A stretch of DNA of 64,000 nt. Source: Actinacidiphila cocklensis. Lineage in GTDB: Bacteria; Actinomycetota; Actinomycetes; Streptomycetales; Streptomycetaceae. The notes beneath the pieces are model-generated. The model worked only from the letters and a program-made list of their open reading frames with translations, searched no databases and was not told the DNA's origin. The stretch lies in contig NZ_CAJSLV010000059.1 in assembly GCF_907177275.1 (NCBI RefSeq), positions 140,825-204,824 of the forward strand. Reading direction: 5' to 3'. Positions 39,653-48,231 of this stretch are shown here, piece by piece (the first letter of the stretch is position 1; each line of letters begins with the position of its first letter). The position numbers were made by a program, and so were the translations under genes.

Positions 39653-41109
39653 CGGACCCCGGCAGCCCCTCAACCGCCCCCGGCCCCCGGCAGGGCTCCC
39701 CCTCCGACCTGTTCGGCCCCGACTCGCAGTTCCACCGCTTCTTCAACGACCCGCGCTGGGCGCTGGCCATGGTGCGGGCCACCGTCCTGGAGGCCGCGCA
39801 CCCGCAGATCGGGGCGGCCCTGATCGACAACTCCACCTTCGTGACGCACCCGTGGCGCCGGCTGCGCAACACCCTGGTCAGCCTCCAGCGGATGTTCGGC
39901 CCCGACGAGGCCACCCGGCAGCGCGAGGCGGCCCGGCTCAACCGGATGCACACACGCTTCACCGGCACCGACGAGCAGCAGCGGCCGTACGACGCGATGG
40001 ACCCCGAGGTCCGCGCGTGGGTGGTCGCGACGCTCTTCGAGAGCTCCGTCACCATGTGCAGGCTGAGCGGACAGCCCCTGGACCCGGCCACGATGGACCG
40101 GCTCTACGCCGAATTCCGGGGGTTCCTGGCCGCCTTGGACGGTGGCGCCGGCCATCTGCCGCCCACGCTGCAGGACTTCTGGCCGTACTACGACCGGATG
40201 GTGAACGAGGAGCTGGAGGGCACCGAGGCGCTGCGGATCATCCTCTACCGGCTCTTCGACCACCTGCCCGCGCCGCCGCTGCTCGGCGGGATGCCCACGG
40301 TGTGGGCGGCCGGGCGCGCGCTCGCAGGACCCGCCATCGGCACGATCACGGTGGCGTCGCTGCCCGAGCCCTTCCGCCGGCGGGCCGGCCTGCCCGAGAT
40401 CCCCGGCGCCCAGACGCTGATGCACAGCGCCTACGTCGCCGCGGGCCTGGCCCGCTTCCTGCCGGAGAACCTGCTGCAGACCGACTACCTCACCGGCCTG
40501 CTCGCGCTGTCCCCGGACAGCGACGACCCCCGGCTCACCGCGCTGCGCGCCCGGATGAAACGGGCCGGGGCGCTGGTCCGGCTGGTCGCACCGGTCCCGG
40601 CGCAGCGCACCCCGGACGAGGCCGCCGAACCCCGGCGCAGCGCGGCGGAGTTCTTCACCGAAGTCCTCGACCAGACCGGCGACGGCTTCGTCGGCTGGCC
40701 CGATCTCGCCGCCATGGCACGGGAGATCTCCTCCCGCCTCGACCTCGACGAGCCCGCCGAGACCCGCATCTACTCCGCGTTCGCCGACTGGTGGCGGGAG
40801 TTGCAGACGGCCCTGGACACCGACGGCGACGGGCGCATCAGCAGCGCCGAGTACGCGGCCGCGGTCCCCTCCCTGGCAGGCCCCGCGCTGATCCGGGTCG
40901 CCGAGGTGCTCTTCGACGCCACCGACGCGAACGGCGACCAGTCCATCGACGCGGCCGAATACCGCGCCCTGTTCAGGACCGGCTTCCACCGCAGCGTCCC
41001 CGCCGCGGAAGCCCGCTACTCCCGCAGCGCCTTCGTCGCCGACTTCCTGTCCTTCATGTCGGGCCGCCGCCGCTCCACCGCCTACGACCCCCTGCTGACC
41101 GGCACCTAA
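39649..41109 (+). CDS. MpaB/DUF2236 oxygenase fused to EF-hand domain
   Basis: 486 residues. Residues ~25-320 are DUF2236 (relatives: latex-clearing protein Lcp, MpaB): VRATVLEAAHPQIGAALIDN, THPWRRLRNTLVSLQRMFGP, ARLNRMHTRFTG. Residues ~330-460 are calmodulin-like: one degenerate loop (DQTGDGFVGWPD) and two canonical EF-hands DTDGDGRISSAEY and DANGDQSIDAAEY. Lcp is heme-dependent and cleaves polyisoprene; here the substrate could be the product of the coupled prenyltransferase. No signal peptide, so cytosolic. GTGA overlap with the upstream gene. Confidence 0.85.
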   Translation: MTDPGSPSTAPGPRQGSPSDLFGPDSQFHRFFNDPRWALAMVRATVLEAAHPQIGAALIDNSTFVTHPWRRLRNTLVSLQRMFGPDEATRQREAARLNRMHTRFTGTDEQQRPYDAMDPEVRAWVVATLFESSVTMCRLSGQPLDPATMDRLYAEFRGFLAALDGGAGHLPPTLQDFWPYYDRMVNEELEGTEALRIILYRLFDHLPAPPLLGGMPTVWAAGRALAGPAIGTITVASLPEPFRRRAGLPEIPGAQTLMHSAYVAAGLARFLPENLLQTDYLTGLLALSPDSDDPRLTALRARMKRAGALVRLVAPVPAQRTPDEAAEPRRSAAEFFTEVLDQTGDGFVGWPDLAAMAREISSRLDLDEPAETRIYSAFADWWRELQTALDTDGDGRISSAEYAAAVPSLAGPALIRVAEVLFDATDANGDQSIDAAEYRALFRTGFHRSVPAAEARYSRSAFVADFLSFMSGRRRSTAYDPLLTGT

Positions 41110-41236
41110 GGGCTGTCTCGCAATCCCCGGCGGGCGCGCGACGACAGCTGGCGACCCTCCACGCCCGGGTCCTCACCCTCACCAGCGACCCCAACAACAA
41201 GATCAAGACGACGTGTTAATGATCTGCAAGCCCTGA
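41105..41236. other. Possible mobile-element remnant after the oxygenase gene
   Basis: The gap between the MpaB-EF-hand gene and the sigma factor starts AGGGCTGTCTCGCAATCCCC and ends with the inverse AGCCCT (41231-41236, inside the sigma C-terminus). The first block resembles the outer ends of streptomycete insertion sequences from memory. No transposase is present. Weak evidence. Confidence 0.25.
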
Positions 41237-42184
41237 GGCCACCCTCCAGGGGCGGAGCTTCTCGGGGTTGCGAATGGCCCAGATGCGCTTGATGCGGGGG
41301 CCGGTGAGCTGGAAGGCGTAGACGGTGACCGTGGTGCCGTCGCGTTGGGCGGTCAGTCCCGGCTGGCCGTTGACCGTGCGTTCGGTGAAGGTCAGGTCGG
41401 GGGTCGCGCGGGCGATGTCGAGGTGGGCCTTGGCGACCCGGGGGCCGCCCCTGAGGGGGTGCAGGAAGGACGCGGCCAGGCCGCCGCTGTCGGCGGTCAT
41501 CGTGGCGTCGGGGTCGAGGAGGCCGACCAGGGCCTCGATGTCCTTGGCCTCCCAGGCCTGCTTGAAGTCCCGTACGACCGCGGCCTGCTGGGCGGCGGGC
41601 GCGGCGGAGGCCTGCTCCACGCTGATGCGGCGGCGGGCCGAGGAGGCCAGCTGGCGGCACGCGCCCGGCGTACGGCCGGTGATCCCGGCGATCTCCGCGA
41701 AGGGGTAGCGGAAGACGTCGTGGAGGACGAACGCCACGCGCTCGGCGGGCGTCATCGAGTCGAGGACGACGAGGAAGGCCATGCTGACCGACTCGTCGAG
41801 GGTGACCCGGTCGGCCGGGTCGGCGGTGGCGTCGCCCGGCCGACCGGTGACCCACTCCGTGTGCGCGGGCAGCGGCTCGGGAATCCACTCGCCGACGTAG
41901 CTCTCCCGCCGCGCCCGCGCCGAGCCGAGCAAGTCCAGGCAGATGCGGCTGGCGACCGTCGTCAGCCACGCGCCGGGGGAATCGACCGCCTCCTGCCGGC
42001 GGCGGGACATGGCGTACCAGCGGGTGTACGCCTCCTGAACGGCGTCCTCCGCCTCGGCCAGTGAACCGAGCAGCCGGTAGGCCAGGTTGATCAGGTGGGG
42101 CCGCTCTCTCGTGATCGCGTCGAGGCCGGGGTCGGCCCCGTCTGCTCCGGGCCGGCCGTACTCCACCTCGGATCGGGTGCTCAC
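41216..42184 (-). CDS. ECF-type RNA polymerase sigma factor, ECF41/SigJ-like
   Basis: 322 residues. Sigma region 2 (HLINLAYRLLGSLAEAEDAV, GAWLTTVASRICLDLL), sigma region 4 (MTPAERVAFVLHDVFRYPFA, IAGITGRTPGACRQLASSAR) and a C-terminal SnoaL-like domain (RDFKQAWEAKDIEALVGLLD, LTGPRIKRIWAIRNPEKL). The C-terminal domain regulates activity in ECF41 factors in place of an anti-sigma. GTG 42184 chosen with GGGAG upstream; an earlier GTG (42220) is possible. The last residues (ASGLADH) lie in the putative element remnant, so its tail may have changed. Confidence 0.9.
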   Translation of the reverse strand: MSTRSEVEYGRPGADGADPGLDAITRERPHLINLAYRLLGSLAEAEDAVQEAYTRWYAMSRRRQEAVDSPGAWLTTVASRICLDLLGSARARRESYVGEWIPEPLPAHTEWVTGRPGDATADPADRVTLDESVSMAFLVVLDSMTPAERVAFVLHDVFRYPFAEIAGITGRTPGACRQLASSARRRISVEQASAAPAAQQAAVVRDFKQAWEAKDIEALVGLLDPDATMTADSGGLAASFLHPLRGGPRVAKAHLDIARATPDLTFTERTVNGQPGLTAQRDGTTVTVYAFQLTGPRIKRIWAIRNPEKLRPWRVASGLADH

Positions 42185-42569
42185 GGTGACGACTGCTCCC
42201 TCGGTAGCGGCGGGCCTCACCCCCCTACGACAACAGCGCCCGCGAAAACGTGACGGCAGACCTCACATTCCGCGGGGCTGCCTTGTCGGACTGGGTGAGA
42301 GGAAACCGCCGCCCGCGACCAGGAAGCCCCGCAGCCCGATGACCAGTTCACTCGCCCAGCGAACGCACCTGCCCTGCGCCTGTGCCTGTACCTGCGCCAC
42401 CGGCTGCTCCCGCCTCCCGACCGCGCCCGGCACCGAAGGGCCGCCGACCGGCGGCCGGGGCACGCGTGGGTGACGCCGTTCACCGCGACGCTCTTCCTCC
42501 CCGCGCCGGACGGCGCCACGCGTGCCCCCACGACTCACCCCCCACGACGACAAGTCCAGGAGACACATC

Positions 42570-43199
42570 GTGACTTCGCAGGTTCCCGCCACCCTCTTCG
42601 CCGACCCCGTGTCGGAGGAGCGCCTGGAGCGGACGGCGGCCGCGCTGGCGGAGCACGGCTTCGCCGTCGAGATCCTCGACGACGCCGCCGCCGCGCGCGA
42701 GCGCGTGAAGGAGCTCGTCCCCGAGGGCGCCACCGTGTTCACCTCGGCCAGTGAGACCACCCGGCTGTCCGGCATCGAGGAGGACATCAACACCAGCGGG
42801 CGGTACGAGGCGCTCAAGCCGATCGTCCTCGGCATGGACCGCGCGACCCAGGCGCACGACATCCGCCGGCTACTGGCGAGCCCCGACGTGGTCATCGGCA
42901 GCGTCGCCGCGGTGACCGAGACCGGCTCGATGGTCGTCGCGTCGGCCAGCGGCAGCCAGTTGCCGCCGTACTCCGGCGGCGCCGGGCGCGCGATATGGAT
43001 CGTCGGGGCGCAGAAGGTCGTCCCCGACCTCGACACCGCGATGCGGCGCCTTGAGGAGCACACGCTCCCGCTGGAGAACGTGCGGGCGCAGGCCGCCTAC
43101 GGCAAGCCCAGCCACATCAACCGGCTGCTCATCATGAACGCGGAGCCCTTCCCGGGCCGCGCCACGGTCATCCTGCTGCGTGAGGCCATCGGCTTCTGA
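42570..43199 (+). CDS. LUD domain protein (LutC/YkgG family)
   Basis: 209 residues of the LUD fold: GATVFTSASETTRLSGIEED, PDVVIGSVAAVTETGSMVVA, IVGAQKVVPDLDTAMRRLEE. In other bacteria such proteins belong to the LutABC lactate-utilisation complex, but no lutA/lutB is nearby. GTG behind CCAGGAGA. The 385 bp upstream (42185-42569) hold no gene I can support; they must contain promoters for this gene and the divergent sigma factor. Confidence 0.85.
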   Translation: MTSQVPATLFADPVSEERLERTAAALAEHGFAVEILDDAAAARERVKELVPEGATVFTSASETTRLSGIEEDINTSGRYEALKPIVLGMDRATQAHDIRRLLASPDVVIGSVAAVTETGSMVVASASGSQLPPYSGGAGRAIWIVGAQKVVPDLDTAMRRLEEHTLPLENVRAQAAYGKPSHINRLLIMNAEPFPGRATVILLREAIGF

Positions 43200-43204
43200 C
43201 CTGC

Positions 43205-43254
43205 CGCCCGCCCCGGCCGGCGCCCGTTCGGGGGACGCGAGGCCGGGGCGGGCG
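43205..43254. terminator. Bidirectional terminator
   Basis: CGCCCGCCCCGGCC (43205-43218) pairs with 43241-43254 between convergent LUD and unknown-protein genes. Confidence 0.8.
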
Positions 43255-43271
43255 CCCCCGCAGGTCCGCTC

Positions 43272-44108
43272 TCAGGACCCGGGTTCCGCCCCGTCCGCCC
43301 CGTCCTCCACGCGGACGGACTCCACGCGGACGGACTCCCACACGTGCCCGGCCCAGGCCAGGTCGGCCCGGTCGTCCACCGTGCAGACGACCGCGAGCGC
43401 GGCGCCCGGGACGGCGTCGTGGCCGTGGAACTCGTACCGCTCCCGGCCACCGCGGACCACCGGGGTCCAGCGGGTGTGCCGTACGCGGCCCGGCGAACGC
43501 TCGGTCGTCCAGTGCCCCGACGGCACGTCGGGGGAGGCGAGCGGGGTGGCGGCGACGCTGCGCCCGTGCCCTGCGAACCGCCGGGTGGGGCCGTCGCCGG
43601 CCTCGGCGGCGAGTCCGGCGGACCGCTCGATCGACCAGCGCGCGCCGACCCGGGTGCGGACGGCCACGGGCAGCGGCTCGCGGCAGTGGCTGAGGACGTG
43701 GTCGCGGTCCCAGACCGTCGCCAGCACGCAGGCCACGCCCGGCCGCTCCGAGCCGGTGACGTACGGGAGTTCGTCCCGGTCCCGCACCCCGACGGTGACC
43801 GGCGCATGGAGCAGCTCGTCCTCGAAGGGCGGCACCGCGTTGGCGAGCGTCCCTGCGAGGACCATCCCCTCGTACCCGAAGGACTCCCAACTGCGCTGCG
43901 CCGCACCGAAGTCGGCCTCGCCGACCCGCAGCCACGTCCCGACGACCAGCGATGTGCCCCCGGTCAGGGCGAGCGGCAGCAGGACCCGCACGAAGCAGCC
44001 CACCCCCTCGGCCTCCAGCAGCGCCCGCAGGCCGCCGGCGTACCGCAGCGACGCCTCCCCGGCGGCGCCGACGCCGTCCGGCATCCCGAAGCGCGCGTCG
44101 ATCCGCAT
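43272..44108 (-). CDS. Uncharacterised protein, distantly DUF2199-like
   Basis: 278 residues. FVRVLLPLALTGGTSLVVGTWLRVGEADFG and SWESFGYEGMVLAGTLANAVP recall DUF2199 proteins; the C-terminal half (ERSPGRVRHTRWTPVVRGGR) is streptomycete-specific. Function unknown, no signal peptide. Start chosen at ATG 44106-44108 because TAGGCT lies 7 bp upstream as a leaderless -10; an in-frame start 10 codons earlier has no support. The 215-bp gap to the divergent MoxR gene has no visible element. Confidence 0.65.
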   Translation of the reverse strand: MRIDARFGMPDGVGAAGEASLRYAGGLRALLEAEGVGCFVRVLLPLALTGGTSLVVGTWLRVGEADFGAAQRSWESFGYEGMVLAGTLANAVPPFEDELLHAPVTVGVRDRDELPYVTGSERPGVACVLATVWDRDHVLSHCREPLPVAVRTRVGARWSIERSAGLAAEAGDGPTRRFAGHGRSVAATPLASPDVPSGHWTTERSPGRVRHTRWTPVVRGGRERYEFHGHDAVPGAALAVVCTVDDRADLAWAGHVWESVRVESVRVEDGADGAEPGS

Positions 44109-44323
44109 GTGCGGAAGCCTAGTTCCGGGCTCCGACATCCAGCCGACCCGCGCACGCCGGCGGCGGGCTCACCCGCCCGCGGCACCGAAAACGGGATGCG
44201 CCCCCCGACGCGGCCGCGCGACCATGAACTCCGGCCCATCCCCGCCGAGTCGGGGCATTCCGGGCCTGTGTCGCCGTCTTCGTGGACGGCCCCCGTCCCA
44301 GGACAACAGGAGCTGATCCGCCC

Positions 44324-45385
44324 GTGCAGGCTGTCGTGACCGTGAGCCCGGCCCAGGTGCCCGAGGTGCTGCTCGGGCTCGCGACCGTGCGGCCGGTCTT
44401 CCTCTGGGGGCCGCCCGGCATCGGGAAGTCCTCGCTGGTACGGGAGTTCGCCGAGTCGCTCGGCCTGGAGTGCGTGAGCCTGCTGGGCACCCAGCTGGCG
44501 CCGGAGGACCTCATCGGCGTCCCGCAGATCCGCGACGGGCGCTCGGTGTTCTGCCCGCCCGAGGCGATCGCCAGGGACGAGCCGTACTGCCTGTTCCTCG
44601 ACGAGCTGAACGCCGCGACACCCGACGTGCAGAAGGCGTTCTACTCGCTGATCCTCGACCGGCGGATCGGGAACTACGAACTGCCCGCCGGCAGCATCGT
44701 CATCGGGGCGGGCAACCGCGCCACCGACAACGCGCTCGCCCGCCCGCTGGCGTCCGCGCTGGTCAACCGGCTGACCCATGTGCATCTTGAGGCGTCGGCC
44801 CGGGACTGGCTGGCCTGGGCCGGGCAGTCCGGCATCCACCCGTGGGTGACGGACTACCTCACCGACCGGCCGCACCACCTGTGGTCCAAGCCGCCCAAGA
44901 CCGAGGAGCCCTTCTCCACCCCGCGGTCCTGGCACATGCTCTCCGACGCGATCCGGTCGTTCGGGCCGGCGCTGGACGAGACGACGCTCAAGGTGCTGGC
45001 CCACGGCACCCTTTCGCCCACCCACGCCTCGGCCTTCTGCGGCTACGTCAGGATCGTCCGCAGCGAGTTCGGCATCGACGCGATCCTCAAGGGCGACGCC
45101 CGCTGGCCCAACCGGGTCCAGGACCGCGACCTGCTCTACTACCTGGCCGAGTCCTTCCGCGGCCGGCTCGTCAAGGAGCTGCCCGCGAGCAAGGAGCACG
45201 CCTCGCCGTCGCTGCGGCAGACCGCGTACCGGGCGCAGGCCCTGCTGGTGCAGCTCGCCGAGATATCGGTCGAGGTCGCGCAGACGGTGATCGCGGACGA
45301 CGAGGACGGCAACGCGGTGCTGCCCGCCTGGTTCCTGCTGGAGGCCGCCCGCGACATGCCCCGGCTGGTGGAGGCCCGCCGGTGA
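44324..45385 (+). CDS. MoxR-type AAA+ ATPase
   Basis: 353 residues. Walker A GPPGIGKS (29-36), Walker B CLFLDELNAA near 90, sensor 1 VIGAGNRATDN, and arginine-finger region ALVNRLTHVHLEA. Clade similar to MoxR ATPases paired with VWA proteins for maturation or remodelling of protein complexes. GTG at 44324, 11 nt from AGGAG; an in-frame GTG four codons later is possible. Its TGA overlaps the GTG of the downstream VWA gene, so they form one coupled unit. Confidence 0.9.
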   Translation: MQAVVTVSPAQVPEVLLGLATVRPVFLWGPPGIGKSSLVREFAESLGLECVSLLGTQLAPEDLIGVPQIRDGRSVFCPPEAIARDEPYCLFLDELNAATPDVQKAFYSLILDRRIGNYELPAGSIVIGAGNRATDNALARPLASALVNRLTHVHLEASARDWLAWAGQSGIHPWVTDYLTDRPHHLWSKPPKTEEPFSTPRSWHMLSDAIRSFGPALDETTLKVLAHGTLSPTHASAFCGYVRIVRSEFGIDAILKGDARWPNRVQDRDLLYYLAESFRGRLVKELPASKEHASPSLRQTAYRAQALLVQLAEISVEVAQTVIADDEDGNAVLPAWFLLEAARDMPRLVEARR

Positions 45386-47184
45386 GCGGGCCGCGGCGAG
45401 GCGGCAGCGGGCACCGGCGGCCCGCGCCGCCCGACCCCCGCATCGAGCACAACTACCAGCTCGGGCTGTCCCTCGTGCGGGCCGACCGCGCGATGGGCGC
45501 GCTCGACGTGCACTTCTGCCGCACGTCCTGCACGCGCGTGCCGAAGGACGGCTGGGCACTGGCGGAGTCGGACGGCTGCGTCCACGTGAACCCGCTGCGG
45601 CTGGCCGAACCCGGGCAGTGGGCCTGGGTGTTGGCGCACTGCCTGCTCCACCTGGGCTTCGGGCACCTGCCCGCGGCCCGGGGCGCCCGTACGCAGCCGG
45701 ACCGCTACGACGTGGCCGCCCGCTGCCTGGTGGTGAACCGCTTCCAGCAGTCGTTCCCGCTGGGCACAGCGCCGTTCGAGCTGCCGGAGTCCTTCCCCGG
45801 CGGCGACGAGGAGCAACTGGCCGCGCGCTTCCGGCGCGACGGCGTACCCGAGCAGTTCGCGCGCTGCGGCACCGGCGGCGCCGAGCCCGACCAGCGGCTC
45901 GAACCCTGGCCGTACGACCGGGACCCCGAGGACTGGCGGGAGGCCCTCGCCCGCGCGCTGACGCGTACGGTCTCCGCCTCGATGGCCGCCGCGGGCGGCG
46001 ATCCGACCGGTGTCCGCAAAGGCCCCTGGACCAGAGCGCTCGACTGGTTCGTGTCGTCCTACCCGCTGCTCGGCGGGATCGCCGCCGGCATGACGGTGGT
46101 CGCCGACGCGGACATCGCCCGTACGCACCGGATCGCGGTGGCCGCGGTGAACTCCGCCGCCGGGGAGATCTACGTCAACCCGCTGCGGACGCACACCGAG
46201 GACGAGTGGCGGTTCATCCTGGCGCACGAGATGCTGCACGCCGCCCTGCGGCACGGCGACCGCTGCGGCCCCCGCGACCCGTACCTGTTCAACGTCGCCT
46301 GCGACTACGTCATCAACGCCTGGCTGCTGGAGATGGGCGTCGGTTCGATGCCGGCCGGCCTGCTGCACGACCCGGAACTCGCCGGCCTGTCCGCCGAGGA
46401 GGTCTACGACCGGATCACCACCGACCTGCGCCGCATGCGCCGGCTGGCGACGCTGCGCGGCAAGGGCCTGGGCGACATCCTCGGCGAGCCGCTCGCGCAC
46501 CCGGCGGCGCCGGCGGAGCACGTCGACCTCGACGAGTTCTACCGCCGCGGCCTGCTCCAGGGCTTCGACCTGCACGACCGCGTCCGCGGCACGCTGCCGG
46601 CCGGCCTGGTGGAGGAGATCGCGGCGCTGGCCCACCCCCCGCTGCCCTGGGACGTCCGGCTGGCCCGCTGGTTCGACGAGTACGTCCCGCGCCCGCAGGC
46701 CCTGCGCAGCTTCGCCCGGCCCGCCCGGCGCCAGGCCTCGACACCCGACATCCCGCGTGCGGGGCGCTACTTCCCGCCGGAGGAGCAGGACCGCTGCACC
46801 TTCGGCGTCGTCCTGGACACCTCGGGCTCCATGGACCGGCGGCTGCTCGGCAAGGCCCTGGGCGCCATCGCCTCCTACGCCGAGTCCCGCGACGTCCCCG
46901 CGGCCCGGGTCGTCTTCTGCGACGCGGCGCCCTACGACGCGGGCTTCATGCCCCCGACCGAGATCGCCGCCCGGGTACGGATACGCGGCCGCGGCGGCAC
47001 CGTCCTGCAACCCGGCGTCGAACTCCTGCTCTCCGCCGAGGACTTCCCCGCGACCGCGCCGATCCTGGTGATCACCGACGGCGAGTGCGACCCGCTGCGC
47101 GTCCGCCGCGAGCACGCGTTCCTGCTGCCGCGCGGCGCCCGGCTGCCCTTCGCCCCGCGGGGGCCGGTCTTCGAGATGCACTAG
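45382..47184 (+). CDS. Metallopeptidase-like / VWA domain protein (DUF2201)
   Basis: 600 residues in two parts. Residues ~30-400: a zincin-like region with a degenerate first motif LAHCLLHLGFGHLP (~84-97) and a complete HEMLHAALRH (HExxH, ~282-291) followed by CDYVINAWLL. Residues ~475-600: VWA domain with MIDAS DTSGSMD near 479 and late Asp in LVITDGECD. Family knowledge links DUF2201 proteins with MoxR ATPases. Possibly an ATPase-driven protease or chaperone unit; substrate unknown. Coupled by GTGA to the ATPase. Two convergent bases separate its stop from the next minus-strand gene. Confidence 0.88.
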   Translation: MSGPRRGGSGHRRPAPPDPRIEHNYQLGLSLVRADRAMGALDVHFCRTSCTRVPKDGWALAESDGCVHVNPLRLAEPGQWAWVLAHCLLHLGFGHLPAARGARTQPDRYDVAARCLVVNRFQQSFPLGTAPFELPESFPGGDEEQLAARFRRDGVPEQFARCGTGGAEPDQRLEPWPYDRDPEDWREALARALTRTVSASMAAAGGDPTGVRKGPWTRALDWFVSSYPLLGGIAAGMTVVADADIARTHRIAVAAVNSAAGEIYVNPLRTHTEDEWRFILAHEMLHAALRHGDRCGPRDPYLFNVACDYVINAWLLEMGVGSMPAGLLHDPELAGLSAEEVYDRITTDLRRMRRLATLRGKGLGDILGEPLAHPAAPAEHVDLDEFYRRGLLQGFDLHDRVRGTLPAGLVEEIAALAHPPLPWDVRLARWFDEYVPRPQALRSFARPARRQASTPDIPRAGRYFPPEEQDRCTFGVVLDTSGSMDRRLLGKALGAIASYAESRDVPAARVVFCDAAPYDAGFMPPTEIAARVRIRGRGGTVLQPGVELLLSAEDFPATAPILVITDGECDPLRVRREHAFLLPRGARLPFAPRGPVFEMH

Positions 47185-47186
47185 CG

Positions 47187-48176
47187 CTACGCGCACAGCC
47201 CGTCGCCCAGGGCGCTGCGGGCGTAGAGGACCACGCGGCCGTGCCGGGCGCGGTTGAGCAGGCGGGCGTCGTGCAGGACCCGCAGGTGCTGGCTCACCGC
47301 GCCCGGGGTGACGCCGAGGCGGCGGGCCAGCTCCGTGGTGGACGACGGCTCGTCCAGGAGCAGCAGCAGCCGGGCGCGCGGTGCGCCGAGCAGGCGGGTG
47401 AGGGCGGGACCCGGGGGCGGCGGCCGCAGGTTCTCCGCCATCGTGGCGCGGCCGCGCGCCGGGTAGGTGATGACCGGCGTCTGGCCCGGGTCGATGAACG
47501 TGCTGGCGCCGCGCGCGAAGCAGGTGGGCACCAGCACCAACCCCCTCCCGTCGACGTCGACTTGGTCGCGGGGCAGCACCAGCGGCTGGTCCCAGTGGAT
47601 CGACAGCTCCCCGCCCTGCCAGCGCAACCGGTGGGCGAGGTCGGCGAACAGCGCGTCGGCGCCGCCCTCCGCCAGCATCCGCGCCCGGTAGACCAGGTCC
47701 GCCTGGAGTACGGACCTGGCGCGCGGCCACCACGCCGGCGCCAGGCACCGCTCCCAGTACTCGGCCAGCGCCCCGGCGATCCGGTCGAGCAGTCCCGCCG
47801 GGTCGGCGAACCCGTACGCCAGCGGCGCCGGGACGACGCGGTCGTGCGGCAGGAACGCCCGCTCCAGATCGGGCCGTACGACCTCCGGCGGGGTGGCCCG
47901 CAGCGCCGCCAGCTCGTCGTGGATGTCCGGCCAGACGGTGGTGGGCCGGGGGGTGAGGAAGTCCGGGGTGAAGCGGTTGGACGCGACCAGGGACAGCAGC
48001 AGGTCGCGGCCCTCCAGAGCCTCGAAGTCCGGGCGCATCCGGTGGAACCACGGTGTCTGCTCGACGTAGTGGCCCGGGTGCTCCCACATCCGCAGGCTCA
48101 GCACCGCCTCCAGCAGCGCCGAGCAGGCGAAGGAGGTCGAGGCGAGGTCGGCGAGTCCGAGCCGGAAGCGGATCAT
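47187..48176 (-). CDS. ArsR-type regulator with DUF5937-like N-terminus
   Basis: 329 residues. Long N-terminal domain (MIRFRLGLADLASTSFACSA; PTTVWPDIHDELAALRATPP) as in streptomycete DUF5937 proteins, then a C-terminal winged helix STTELARRLGVTPGAVSQHL, RVLHDARLLNRARHGRVVLY. No metal-binding Cys cluster. Probably represses the divergent MFS gene (55-bp gap). TAGCCT sits 8 bp before the ATG, so the transcript may be leaderless. Confidence 0.85.
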   Translation of the reverse strand: MIRFRLGLADLASTSFACSALLEAVLSLRMWEHPGHYVEQTPWFHRMRPDFEALEGRDLLLSLVASNRFTPDFLTPRPTTVWPDIHDELAALRATPPEVVRPDLERAFLPHDRVVPAPLAYGFADPAGLLDRIAGALAEYWERCLAPAWWPRARSVLQADLVYRARMLAEGGADALFADLAHRLRWQGGELSIHWDQPLVLPRDQVDVDGRGLVLVPTCFARGASTFIDPGQTPVITYPARGRATMAENLRPPPPGPALTRLLGAPRARLLLLLDEPSSTTELARRLGVTPGAVSQHLRVLHDARLLNRARHGRVVLYARSALGDGLCA

Positions 48177-48231
48177 TGAGCGCCAGGCTAAATCAGTTCC
48201 CGGCGGCGCGGCGAGCGACTGTGATCGGTGC

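Noticed and set aside
42185..42569. Candidate genes in the gap between sigma factor and LUD gene
   Set aside because: Open frames are repetitive Pro/Cys/Arg peptides without ribosome binding sites or family resemblance.
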